Origin: JAXHUH01 sp034211175
GTDB taxonomy: Bacteria > Actinomycetota > Acidimicrobiia > Acidimicrobiales > CAIXPF01
Assembly: GCA_034211175.1 (NCBI GenBank)
Contig: JAXHUH010000253.1
Coordinates: 1 to 22,943 of the forward strand
DNA: 22,943 nucleotides
Direction: 5' to 3'
Shown: in pieces, positions 7,730 through 14,469 of the stretch
Numbering within the stretch: position 1 is the stretch's first letter
How the letters are laid out: the number at the start of each line of letters is the position of its first letter
Notes under the pieces: generated by a model
Seen by the model: only the letters and a program-made list of their open reading frames with translations
The model's database searches: none
Told to the model about the DNA's origin: nothing
Made by a program: the position numbers and the translations under genes

Positions 7730-7809
7730 GACCAGGCACCCTTCCGCTCGTCGCGGACGGTCGCCGGAGGTCGCAGGCAGCCGGGCAGTTCGAAGGCTTG
7801 GGCGTGCAT
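7726..7809 (-). CDS. Short ORF (27 codons) coupled to the DUF3040-like gene
   Basis: The ATG at 7809 is preceded by a good Shine-Dalgarno, GAGGAGAG, about 8 bases upstream. The peptide begins MHAQAFELPGCLRPP and ends RDERKGAWS. Its TGA overlaps the GTG of the downstream gene in the form GTGA, a layout typical of translational coupling. I recognise no family. It may be a leader peptide or a genuine small protein. Only the ribosome site and the overlap support it. Confidence 0.45.
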   Translation of the reverse strand: MHAQAFELPGCLRPPATVRDERKGAWS

Positions 7810-8106
7810 CGGGCTCTCCTCGTGTCGTCGCAGGAGCCGGTACGTCGAGATCTGTGCGTGCCCGCGCATCGCGCCGGGGTCCCCGGGTGCCGACCGTCGG
7901 CCGGCACGTTCAGGAGAACGAGGACGGGAGCGCTGCGTACATCTTGCCTGCGAACCGTCGCTTTGCCGTCATCTCCTACCCAATCGTCGGAAGACCTATC
8001 AGCGATTCCGGTCAGAAAGCCCAGGCGCGACGGCCGTCCGGCGCCGTCGTTGTGGCATGAGGCACCCGTGACCGGCGAGACTGCCGCCCGTCGGAGGGGG
8101 TACAGG
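7810..8106. other. Divergent intergenic region with a structured leader for the minus-strand gene
   Basis: This stretch of about 300 bp separates the short ORF/DUF3040-like unit (minus) from the F420-dependent oxidoreductase (plus). It is slightly less GC-rich around 7940-8010. On the minus strand, 7887-7907 folds as GTGCCGGCC-GAC-GGTCGGCAC, a 9-bp stem with one G-U pair and a 3-base loop. A GATAGG-like -10 lies near 7994-7999 on the minus strand. An ORF of 20 codons (7910-7972, minus) has AGGAG directly abutting its ATG, which is too close to trust. I found no convincing plus-strand promoter. Confidence 0.35.
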
Positions 8107-9147
8107 ATGAAGTTCGACCTGATGAGCGCCGGGGCCGAGCTCCGCTCGGTCCAGGACCTGGCACGACGCGCCGAACGGGGCGGGTTCAGCGGGATCGTGT
8201 TCACCGAGTCCGGGCGGTCGGCCTACCTGTCGACCGCGGCCGCCGCCCTGGCCACCGAGACGCTGGAGCTGTCCACCGGGATCGCCGTCGCCTTCCCCCG
8301 CAGCCCGATGGTCACCGCCGTCGAGGCGTGGGAGCTGGCCGAGGCCTCCGGCGGGCGGTTCCGCCTCGGCCTCGGGACCCAGGTGAAGGCCCACATCGAG
8401 CGCCGCTACTCCAGCGAGTTCGCCGCGCCCGGCCCCCGCCTGCGCGAGTACGTGGAGGCGGTGCGGGCCGCGTTCGCCGCCTTCGCGGGTGACTCGAAGC
8501 TCGACGTGTCGGGCCGGTTCTACGAGATGAACCTGCTCCCGGCCCAGTGGTCGCCCGGGCCGATCGAGTGCGGCGCCCCGCCGATCGACGTCGCCGCGGT
8601 CGGCGAGTGGATGCTGCGGATGGCCGGCGCCGTCGCCGACGGCGTCCACGTCCACCCGCTCAACACACCGACCTACCTCGCCGAGACCGTGCAGCCCCAG
8701 GTCGCCCGCGGAGCACGCGAAGCCGGCCGCGACCCGTCGGAGATCGCGCTGATCGTGCCCGCGTTCACCGTCGTCGGCGACACGCCGGAGGAGCAGGAGC
8801 GCTGGCGGCGCATGGCCCGCACCCAGATCTCCTTCTACGGCTCGACGCCGAACTACGCGTTCATCTTCGACCAGCTCGGCTTCGAGGGCACGACCGCCGC
8901 CATCCGGGAGCGGCAGAAGGCGGGCGACATCGCCGGCATGGCCGAGGTCATCACCGACGAGATCCTCGACCACTTCGCCATCACCGCCCGCTGGGACGAC
9001 CTGTCCGACCAGATCGTCAAGCGCTACGGCGGTGTCGCCGACCGGGTCGTCAGCTACTTCGCGGCGATGGCCGCGCACGACGACCCGACGGTCCTCGACC
9101 GCTGGGGTGAGGTCGCCCGCGACGTCGTCGCCCGCACCGGCGGCTGA
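8107..9147 (+). CDS. LLM-class F420-dependent oxidoreductase (TIGR03617-like)
   Basis: This is a 346-residue luciferase-like monooxygenase-fold protein expected to use coenzyme F420. It opens with MKFDLMSAGAELRSVQDLARRAE, and the barrel continues with GFSGIVFTESGRSAYLSTAAAALAT, LSTGIAVAFPRSPMVTAVEAWELAEASGGRFRLGLGTQVKAHIERRY. The strand/loop order and the 'LGTQVKAHIERRY' block are characteristic of the actinobacterial TIGR03617 subgroup. The ATG at 8107 has GGAGGGGG 6 bases upstream. An in-frame extension to 7798 has no ribosome site and is rejected. The substrate is unknown. F420 use supports an actinobacterial host. The gene stands alone between a divergent membrane-protein gene and a convergent RidA gene, with a stem-loop behind it. 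Confidence 0.9.
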   Translation: MKFDLMSAGAELRSVQDLARRAERGGFSGIVFTESGRSAYLSTAAAALATETLELSTGIAVAFPRSPMVTAVEAWELAEASGGRFRLGLGTQVKAHIERRYSSEFAAPGPRLREYVEAVRAAFAAFAGDSKLDVSGRFYEMNLLPAQWSPGPIECGAPPIDVAAVGEWMLRMAGAVADGVHVHPLNTPTYLAETVQPQVARGAREAGRDPSEIALIVPAFTVVGDTPEEQERWRRMARTQISFYGSTPNYAFIFDQLGFEGTTAAIRERQKAGDIAGMAEVITDEILDHFAITARWDDLSDQIVKRYGGVADRVVSYFAAMAAHDDPTVLDRWGEVARDVVARTGG

Positions 9148-9185
9148 TCGCCCCGACCCCGCCCGGAGGCCCCAGCCCCGAGCCG

Positions 9186-9238
9186 GATCTGGTACGCGTT
9201 CTCGACCACCACGTGGCGGCAGATTCGCGTACCAGATC
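9186..9238. terminator. Perfect long-loop stem between the F420 oxidoreductase and RidA genes
   Basis: The arms GATCTGGTACGCG (9186-9198) and CGCGTACCAGATC (9226-9238) are exact 13-bp complements. The loop is 27 bases and holds its own palindrome CCACGTGG (9209-9216). Position between convergent ends suggests termination, but the loop is longer than usual, so another role is possible. Confidence 0.55.
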
Positions 9239-9256
9239 GATCGTGGCCGGGGAGCC

Positions 9257-9721
9257 TCAGTCGGTGACCTCGGCGACCAGCTCGATCTCGACCGACATGT
9301 TGAACGGCAGCGACGCCATGCCCACCGCCGAGCGGGCGTGGCGGCCGGCCTCGCCGAGGACCTCGAACAGCAGGTTCGACGCGCCGTTGATCACCGCCGG
9401 CTGCTGATCGAACTCCGGCGTGCAGTTGACCATCCCGACCAGCTTCACGATCGCCGCGACCCGCTCGAGGGAGCCGAGCTGGTCCTGCAACGTCGACAGC
9501 AGGTTCAGGGCGGTCAGCTTCGCCGCCTCCTGACCCGCCTCGACATCGAGGTCGGCGCCGAGCTTGCCGGTCGTGAGCTTCCCGTCGGTGCTGAACGGGC
9601 CGTGGCCCGCCAGCCACATCTGCGAGCCCGAACGGCGGGCGAGCACGTAGCTCCCCGCCGGCTTCGGGGCCGGCGGCAGCTCCAGGCCGAGCTCGGTCAG
9701 GCGGGCTTCCGGCGTCGTCAT
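9257..9721 (-). CDS. RidA family protein (YjgF/YER057c/UK114)
   Basis: This is a 154-residue RidA-superfamily protein. Classical members are trimeric and hydrolyse reactive enamine/imine intermediates released by PLP enzymes. Visible blocks are LPPAPKPAGSYVLARRSGSQMWLAGHGPFSTDGKL, a central helix EAAKLTALNLLSTLQDQLGSL, and the C-terminal RHARSAVGMASLPFNMSVEIEL. That last block holds the family arginine (about residue 130) and the acidic VEIE strand. The subgroup (LPPAPKPAGSYV opening, ~150 residues) is longer than classical RidA, and its activity is less studied. The ATG at 9721 is preceded by GGGAGGA. The gene lies 63 bp downstream of a same-strand alpha/beta hydrolase and may be co-transcribed with it. 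Confidence 0.88.
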   Translation of the reverse strand: MTTPEARLTELGLELPPAPKPAGSYVLARRSGSQMWLAGHGPFSTDGKLTTGKLGADLDVEAGQEAAKLTALNLLSTLQDQLGSLERVAAIVKLVGMVNCTPEFDQQPAVINGASNLLFEVLGEAGRHARSAVGMASLPFNMSVEIELVAEVTD

Positions 9722-9784
9722 CGGTCCTCCCGTGGCAGCGACGCCCGCAACGTAGCGCGCCGCCGCGACCCGGCCGGACGGTGC

Positions 9785-10453
9785 CTATCGCCCGAAGCGC
9801 TCCGGCAGCCACGTCGCCAGCCGCTCGCGGATCGGCGCGGCCGCCTCGACCAGGAGATGATCGGCATCGGGGAGCAGGACCACCTCACCGCCGGTCAGGT
9901 ACTGGACCATCACGCTCGCCTGCGGCGGCAGGATCGCGTCCCGCTCGCCGTGGAACAGGAGCATCGGCGTGCCCTCCAGCTCCTCGCCCGGCTCACAACC
10001 ACCGGCCTGGGTCGCCAGGGTCACGACCCCGGCGAGGCGGTCACCGAGGCCGACCGCGGCCCGCACGGCCACCGCACCGCCGAACGAGTGGCCCATCGTC
10101 ACGTAGCGCCGGGCGCCCTCGTCACGGGCCATCGCCGCCGCGAACAGCAGGTCGAACGTGCACGCCTCCAGGTCGTTCGGACGCCGGTACCCGACCCGCA
10201 GCGTGCCGATGCCCCGGGCCGCCAACATGGCGCCGAGGTCCTGGTAGAGACCGTCCGCCGGGCCCAACAGGCTGCCCATCGCGCCACCGCAGCACAGCAG
10301 CACACCCTCGGCGTCGCGGGGTCCGTGCCACAGCACCGAGAGCAGCCCGCCGGTCGTGTACAGCTCCAGGTGGGCCAGGTCGTCGGTGACCCGGACGTCC
10401 TGGACGGCGAGGACGCCGATCTCCTCGGCCAGGGTGGGCGCTGCGTCCGACAT
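9785..10453 (-). CDS. Alpha/beta hydrolase (dienelactone-hydrolase-like)
   Basis: This 222-residue cytosolic alpha/beta hydrolase has a glycine-rich oxyanion region LLCCGGAMGSLLGP, a nucleophile elbow GHSFGG, the acid in LFHGERDAILPP (Asp) and the histidine in LLPDADHLLVEAA. The length and layout resemble small esterase/dienelactone-hydrolase-type proteins. I chose the ATG at 10453 (MSDAAPTLAEEIGV); upstream in-frame sequence would run back through the tRNA and repeat array and is not coding. No Shine-Dalgarno precedes it. A TACGCT element 10-15 bases upstream could be a -10 for a nearly leaderless mRNA. It precedes the RidA gene on the same strand. The substrate is unknown. Confidence 0.82.
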   Translation of the reverse strand: MSDAAPTLAEEIGVLAVQDVRVTDDLAHLELYTTGGLLSVLWHGPRDAEGVLLCCGGAMGSLLGPADGLYQDLGAMLAARGIGTLRVGYRRPNDLEACTFDLLFAAAMARDEGARRYVTMGHSFGGAVAVRAAVGLGDRLAGVVTLATQAGGCEPGEELEGTPMLLFHGERDAILPPQASVMVQYLTGGEVVLLPDADHLLVEAAAPIRERLATWLPERFGR

Positions 10454-10530
10454 GGCGGCGAGCGTAGTGTCTTCGCCCGAAGGCGTTCGGGGGTCGGCGG
10501 CCGAGCGCGCTAAGCTCAGCAACCGTCTTT

Positions 10531-10601
10531 GGCGACGTGGCCGAGTGGTTAGGCAGCGGCCTGCAAAGCCGCGTACACCGGTTCGATTCCGGTCGTCGCC
10601 T
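10531..10601 (+). tRNA. tRNA-Cys (anticodon GCA)
   Basis: The acceptor arms GGCGACG (10531-10537) and CGTCGCC (10594-10600) pair fully, followed by discriminator T at 10601. The anticodon GCA is at 10563-10565 in a CTGCAAA loop, and the T-arm carries GGTTCGATTCC. The D-arm has the usual GTGGTTAGGC. CCA is not encoded. The 71-nt length and U73 fit bacterial tRNA-Cys. TAAGCT at 10511-10516 may be the -10 box. The tandem repeat array begins at the very next base. Confidence 0.96.
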
Positions 10602-11115
10602 CGAGCTGGCTCTTCGCGTCCTCGGCTGCGGCCTCGGGCGGGAGGGCCGTCGTTTCTCCCGCTCCGCTCGGGGGCCTTCTGGCCAGGCGGGCCCTTGGCA
10701 TGGGTTTCGAGGCTCGTCTGAGCCGGGCACTCGAGCTGGATCTCCGCGTCCTCGGCTGCGGCCTCGGACGGGAGGGCCGTCATCTCTCCCGCTCCGCTCG
10801 GGGGCCTTCTGGCCAGGCGGGCCCTGGGCATGGGTTCCGAAGCTCGCCAGAGCCGGGCACTCGCGCGTTGCTTGCCCTTCGCGGTCGACCTCGGCCTCGG
10901 ACGGGAGGGCCGTCATTCCTTCCGCTCCGCTCGGGGACCTTCTGGCCAGGCGGGCCCTTGGCATGGGTTCCAAGGCTCGCCAGAGCCGGGCACTCGTGAG
11001 TCGCTTGCCCTTCGCGGTCGGCCCCGGGGCCTTCGGGCTCGGCGGGCCCTTGGCATGGGTTCGAGGCTCGTCAGAGCCGGGCACTCGCGCGTTGCTTGTC
11101 CTTCGCGGTCGACCT
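10602..11115. repeat. Array of ~130-bp imperfect tandem repeats directly after tRNA-Cys
   Basis: Units lie at 10602-10731 (130 bp), 10732-10861 (130 bp), 10862-10994 (133 bp), 10995-11085 (91 bp, middle part deleted) and a partial head at 11086 to about 11115. Every full unit ends in GAGCCGGGCACT. There are two head types: CGAGCTGG in units 1-2 and CG(C/T)G(C/A)GT in units 3-5. Shared core words are CCGCTCCGCTCGGGG, TTCTGGCCAGGCGGGCCC and GGCATGGGTT. Two small hairpins recur: GACGG-GAGGG-CCGTC (G-C replaced by G-U in unit 1) and GGCTC-N4-GAGCC, whose loop varies. All six frames contain ORFs, but the unit length is not a multiple of three, so the array is not coding. The stretch 11116-11278 is unique GC-rich sequence in which I see no gene. 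Confidence 0.85.
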
Positions 11116-11278
11116 GGGGTGTCCTCGTTCCAGGGCGGACTGGTCTGCGAGAAGCGCGTCGAGGGTGTAGGTCGGTAGACCGGTTCCGGCGGCCTCCGGT
11201 GGGAGGGCGTCACGGCTTCGACCTCTGCTGTTCGCCTCGGCGGGCGGAGTGGTGCAGGTGGGTGGGTGAATCGGCGGG

Positions 11279-11902
11279 ATGGCGAACCGGAGAGGGGTGG
11301 TGGGCGTGTCCGGGGCGATGCGACCGGCACACACCACTGCGGCGAGGCGTGGCGTGCGGCCGCGGCGGGGCGCTCCACCAGCGGAGGAGCCACCGGCGGA
11401 GGCGGCGCCACCGACCTCACGAGGCGAACCGGCGGCCGGGGACGAGCGCTCGTTCACCGAGTTCTACGAGGCGAGCTGGCACACCGTGACCCGCGGGCTG
11501 GCCGTCACCCTCGGTGACGAGGACCTGGCGGCCGAAGCCACCGACGAGGCGATGGTCCGCGCCTATCAGCGGTGGCGCACCGTCCGCCACTACGACGCCC
11601 CGGCCGGGTGGGTGTACCGGGTCGGTCTCAACTGGGCCCGCTCGTACCACCGTCGCGCCCGGCGGCAGTTTCCCTTCGCCCGACCCGACCGGGTCGAACC
11701 GCCTCCGATGGCCGACCCGTCTGTCGCCGAGGCGCTCGCCGCGCTCGACGTCGACCTCCGGGCCGTCGTCGTCTGCCGGCTCGTCCTCGACTGGTCCGTC
11801 CGCGACACCGCGGACGCGCTCGACCTCCCGCCCGGCACGGTCAAGAGCCGCCTCCACCGTGCCCTCGCCCAGCTCCACGACGCCCTCGCGCACCTGAGGT
11901 GA
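11279..11902 (+). CDS. ECF-type RNA polymerase sigma factor (divergent)
   Basis: This is a sigma-70-family protein of up to 207 residues. Region 2 begins near residue 57 (SFTEFYEASWHTVTRGLAVTLGDEDLAAEATDEAMVRAYQRW) and continues through APAGWVYRVGLNWARSYHRRARR. Region 4 is LDVDLRAVVVCRLVLDWSVRDTADALDLPPGTVKSRLHRALAQL, a standard HTH with GTVKSRLHRAL. The first ~55 residues are Ala/Pro/Arg-rich and without a domain. The start is therefore uncertain: ATG 11279 is used, while ATG 11318 or a later start is possible, and no strong ribosome site decides it. The TGA at 11900-11902 lies inside the Shine-Dalgarno (GAGGTGA) of the next gene, five bases before its ATG. That gene encodes a membrane protein that could be its anti-sigma partner. 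Confidence 0.85.
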   Translation: MANRRGVVGVSGAMRPAHTTAARRGVRPRRGAPPAEEPPAEAAPPTSRGEPAAGDERSFTEFYEASWHTVTRGLAVTLGDEDLAAEATDEAMVRAYQRWRTVRHYDAPAGWVYRVGLNWARSYHRRARRQFPFARPDRVEPPPMADPSVAEALAALDVDLRAVVVCRLVLDWSVRDTADALDLPPGTVKSRLHRALAQLHDALAHLR

Positions 11903-11907
11903 CCCCG

Positions 11908-13647
11908 ATGGCACCCGAACCTCATCACGACACGCGATCCGACGCCGAGTTGGCCCGTCGACTGCGGACCAACCACATCACGCTGCGGACGGAACCGATC
12001 GGCGCCGAGCGCGTGGTCACCGCCGCCCGACGCCGCACACGCCGACGTCGAGCCGCCCTCGCCGGCGCGGCCGTCGTGGCTGTACTGGCGGTCGCCACCA
12101 CCTTCGTGACCGCTCGCCGGGACCAACCCAACGGGACCGACGTCGCCACCGACGGCAGAGGGACCGCCGTCGCCACCGAGGACACGGCCGCGCCCGAGGC
12201 GGACCGACCCGGCGCCGACGACCCGGACTCGGACCTCGAGTGGGGTGCCAGCGCCGACGGAGGCCTCTACGGCGTCGACGACTCCGCTGTTGGCGCCGAC
12301 GGCAGCCTGTTCTCGCTCGCTGTCGATCCCGACCTGGTGTCGCTCGTCGCCGCCGACCCGGGGTTCGACGGACTGCGGACCCCGATGGCTCTCTATCGGC
12401 TCGGCGACGACGGAACCTGGGCACCGTCGCCGATGCCCGCTGCGATGATCGTGGATGATCTCGCCGCGGACGGTGAACGGCTACGGGCCATCGGGACGAC
12501 AGCAGATGCTCGGGCCGTGGTCGTCTCCACCTCCGTCGACGGAGGCGAGACCTGGGACACGGAGGAGCTTCCGGTCAGTGCCGACGTGCCGAGCGACGCG
12601 ATCCGCTGGCAGCTCTACGCCGAGACGTCGATCGACACGAGCGGAGGCTCCACGCTGGCCGTCGTCGAGTCGACCTACGAACCCGCGGACTGGTCCGAGC
12701 TCTTCCCCGAGTGGGACACGACCACCGAACTGCGGTTCGGGCCGAACATCGCCATCAGCGGTGATCGGTGGGTCCACGCGCGGGCAGCCGACGGCCTGGT
12801 GCTCGAGTCCGCAGCCAGAGAACAGCCCTTCGACGACGTCGACGTGGTCGGCTGGAGCGAGCTCGGTCTCCAGCATCCCGTGACGCCCGACGTGCTCACG
12901 GTCGACGCGTACGTGTGGAGCGGCGGGGCGTGGGAACCCGTGACGTTGCCGCTGCCCGGCGGTGAGGTCCGCGCCGCCGACGGCGGGTTCGTGATGTACG
13001 CCACCGTGCCCGACCCCGATCCACCGCCGAACGTGCCCTACGACATCGAGCCTCTCCGCACCGCGGCGTTCTGGTCCCGGGACGGCCGGACCTGGAACCC
13101 GCTGGAGGTCCCCGACGGGACGACCTCCGTGAACATCGCCGGCGATGCCCTCGTGGCCACCGGTCGCGTCCTCGACCCGGAGGACCCGCCGGAACGCCAC
13201 ACGAAACAGGCCGAGCACACCATCGCCGTGTCCCACGATCGCGGCAGCAGTTGGACACCGGTGGACCTCGGGGCCCTCGACGAGCGCATCGCCGATGCCC
13301 TGGTCGGCGAACCGATCACCGGGCCCCTCGGCGTCGCGATCCCGGTTCTCGGCGCAACCGACGACAGCGACACGTACGGCAGCCCCCACGTCTTCTGGAC
13401 CAACCATCTCCGGGACCAGTACCTGCTCGTGTCGTCCGACCTCGTCAGCTGGGAGGTGGTTGCGATCGCCGACCTGGTCGACGAGATCGGCGACGACGAA
13501 CCGGTCGAGCTCCACCCCGTCATCGGCGACGATCGGATCGCCCTGTCGGTCACCTTCGCCAGCTGGGTCATGGGTGAGCTCGGCCCGGAGGGCACGGCCG
13601 ATCCGGGCGACCCCGCCGTCACCTTCGTGGGCCTGCTCCGGGACTGA
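11908..13647 (+). CDS. Single-pass membrane protein with Asp-box (BNR) outer domain; putative anti-sigma/sensor
   Basis: This 579-residue protein is encoded right behind an ECF-like sigma gene (GAGGTGA ribosome site, 5-base gap between stop and ATG). Residues 1-48 are cytoplasmic and very basic at the end (SDAELARRLRTNHITLRTEPIGAERVV, then RRRTRRRR). Residues 49-69 form one membrane helix. An acidic Thr/Asp/Ala linker follows to about residue 115. The remainder is a large outer domain with Asp-box motifs: SVDGGETW (about 208-215), SRDGRTWN (about 388) and SHDRGSSWTP (about 440). Asp boxes mark sialidase/sortilin-like beta-propellers. No HxxxCxxC zinc anti-sigma motif is present. Operon structure and topology suggest it holds or senses for the sigma factor; that role is inferred. 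The ligand is unknown. Confidence 0.75.
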   Translation: MAPEPHHDTRSDAELARRLRTNHITLRTEPIGAERVVTAARRRTRRRRAALAGAAVVAVLAVATTFVTARRDQPNGTDVATDGRGTAVATEDTAAPEADRPGADDPDSDLEWGASADGGLYGVDDSAVGADGSLFSLAVDPDLVSLVAADPGFDGLRTPMALYRLGDDGTWAPSPMPAAMIVDDLAADGERLRAIGTTADARAVVVSTSVDGGETWDTEELPVSADVPSDAIRWQLYAETSIDTSGGSTLAVVESTYEPADWSELFPEWDTTTELRFGPNIAISGDRWVHARAADGLVLESAAREQPFDDVDVVGWSELGLQHPVTPDVLTVDAYVWSGGAWEPVTLPLPGGEVRAADGGFVMYATVPDPDPPPNVPYDIEPLRTAAFWSRDGRTWNPLEVPDGTTSVNIAGDALVATGRVLDPEDPPERHTKQAEHTIAVSHDRGSSWTPVDLGALDERIADALVGEPITGPLGVAIPVLGATDDSDTYGSPHVFWTNHLRDQYLLVSSDLVSWEVVAIADLVDEIGDDEPVELHPVIGDDRIALSVTFASWVMGELGPEGTADPGDPAVTFVGLLRD

Positions 13648-13660
13648 GAGCTACCCCGCG

Positions 13661-14410
13661 TCAGTGCTCGACGGCGCGGAGGACGGCGAGCTCGGGGTAG
13701 GTGCCGGGTGGGCCGTAGCCGTGCTCGACGAGCCAGCGGATGTTGCTCAGGCACCGCAGCGACCACCAGGCGCGGATCAGGTCGCGGTCGACGTCGGTGC
13801 CGTAGCCGGCGAGGACGTCGTCGAGGTGGGTCTCGTTCGAGAGGGTGAGGGTGGCGAGGTCGAACGCGGCGTCGCCCCGGGCGCCCTCCGACCAGTCGAT
13901 GATGGCGGTGACCTCGTCGCCGTCGACGAAGACGTGGTCCACCTGGAGGTCGCCGTGGACGAACACGGGCTCCCACGGTCGCAGCACGGTCTCGGCCAGG
14001 CGGCGGTTGCGTTCAACCAGGTCAGCGGCAAGCACGTCGTTGGCGACGAGCCACGCGCACTCGCGCTCGAGCGTCGCGGCGAGGTGGTCGACGCTGCGGC
14101 CCGGCCACGGCGGCAACGGGGCGTCGTGCAGCGCCCGGACCGCGGCACCCGCCGCGCGCCACGCCGCCGGTGACGCCGCCGACGGCTCACCGAGGCGGCC
14201 CAGCGCCACACCAGGCACCGCGGCGAGGGCGAGCACGGGTGGGCGCCGCCACAGCACCTCCGGTGTCGGCACCGGCGCCAGGGCCATCGCCTCGACCTCG
14301 ACGTCCATCCGTCCCTGATCGGCATCGACCTTCAGGAAGACGTCGCCGACCCGTAGCGTCGCCCGCTCCCGGTGGGCGACGACCACCTCGACCTCGGCCT
14401 CTCCCTCCAC
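13661..14410 (-). CDS. Aminoglycoside-phosphotransferase-like kinase (APH family)
   Basis: This is a 249-residue APH-type kinase-like protein. The N-lobe contains FLKVDADQGRMDVEVEAMALAPV (the ATP-contacting Lys in FLKV and a helix glutamate). The C-lobe has FVHGDLQVDHVFVDGDEVTAIIDWSEGARGDAAFDLATL, which combines the catalytic HGD loop and the metal-binding IIDW. The usual HGDxxxxN asparagine is replaced by His (HGDLQVDH), a variant I believe also occurs in other actinobacterial APH-like proteins. I chose the GTG at 14410; the open frame runs much further upstream but would cover the nitrilase gene. The ribosome site is weak. The gene lies 59 bp downstream of the broken nitrilase on the same strand and tail-to-tail with the Asp-box gene (13 bp gap). 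Such proteins often phosphorylate small alcohols; antibiotic resistance should not be assumed. Confidence 0.8.
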   Translation of the reverse strand: MEGEAEVEVVVAHRERATLRVGDVFLKVDADQGRMDVEVEAMALAPVPTPEVLWRRPPVLALAAVPGVALGRLGEPSAASPAAWRAAGAAVRALHDAPLPPWPGRSVDHLAATLERECAWLVANDVLAADLVERNRRLAETVLRPWEPVFVHGDLQVDHVFVDGDEVTAIIDWSEGARGDAAFDLATLTLSNETHLDDVLAGYGTDVDRDLIRAWWSLRCLSNIRWLVEHGYGPPGTYPELAVLRAVEH

Positions 14411-14469
14411 GGGCCCATCGTCGTCGGTCGACGGTCGCCCACTCCCACGATTTCGGCGCAACGGCCGGG

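Noticed and set aside
7910..7972. 20-codon minus-strand ORF (MTAKRRFAGKM...)
   Set aside because: AGGAG directly abuts the ATG, leaving no spacing for initiation, and there is no overlap or homology to support it.
7191..8204. 337-codon minus-strand ORF covering the DUF3040-like region
   Set aside because: Its translation is Arg/Pro/Ala-rich shadow sequence, and it crosses the terminator hairpin and the real membrane-protein gene in another frame.
10531..10731. tRNA-Cys as an attachment site of an integrated element
   Set aside because: No integrase gene and no second copy of the tRNA 3' end were seen in the window; the repeats alone do not show integration.
10602..11115. CRISPR array
   Set aside because: Units of ~130 bp are contiguous imperfect repeats without unique spacers, and no cas genes are present.
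9785..11420. Long minus-strand frames across the tRNA and repeat array (proteins with repeated HAKGPPGQKAPERSGR-like blocks)
   Set aside because: The same repeat is open in several frames because it is very GC-rich, unit length is not a multiple of three, and the frames cross tRNA-Cys. Only the part from ATG 10453 downstream is a real hydrolase.
10537..11489. Plus-strand ORFs in the repeat region with repeated WHGF...PGTRA blocks
   Set aside because: They start inside the tRNA or lack ribosome sites, and the repeat shifts frame between units; coding-type codon bias is absent.
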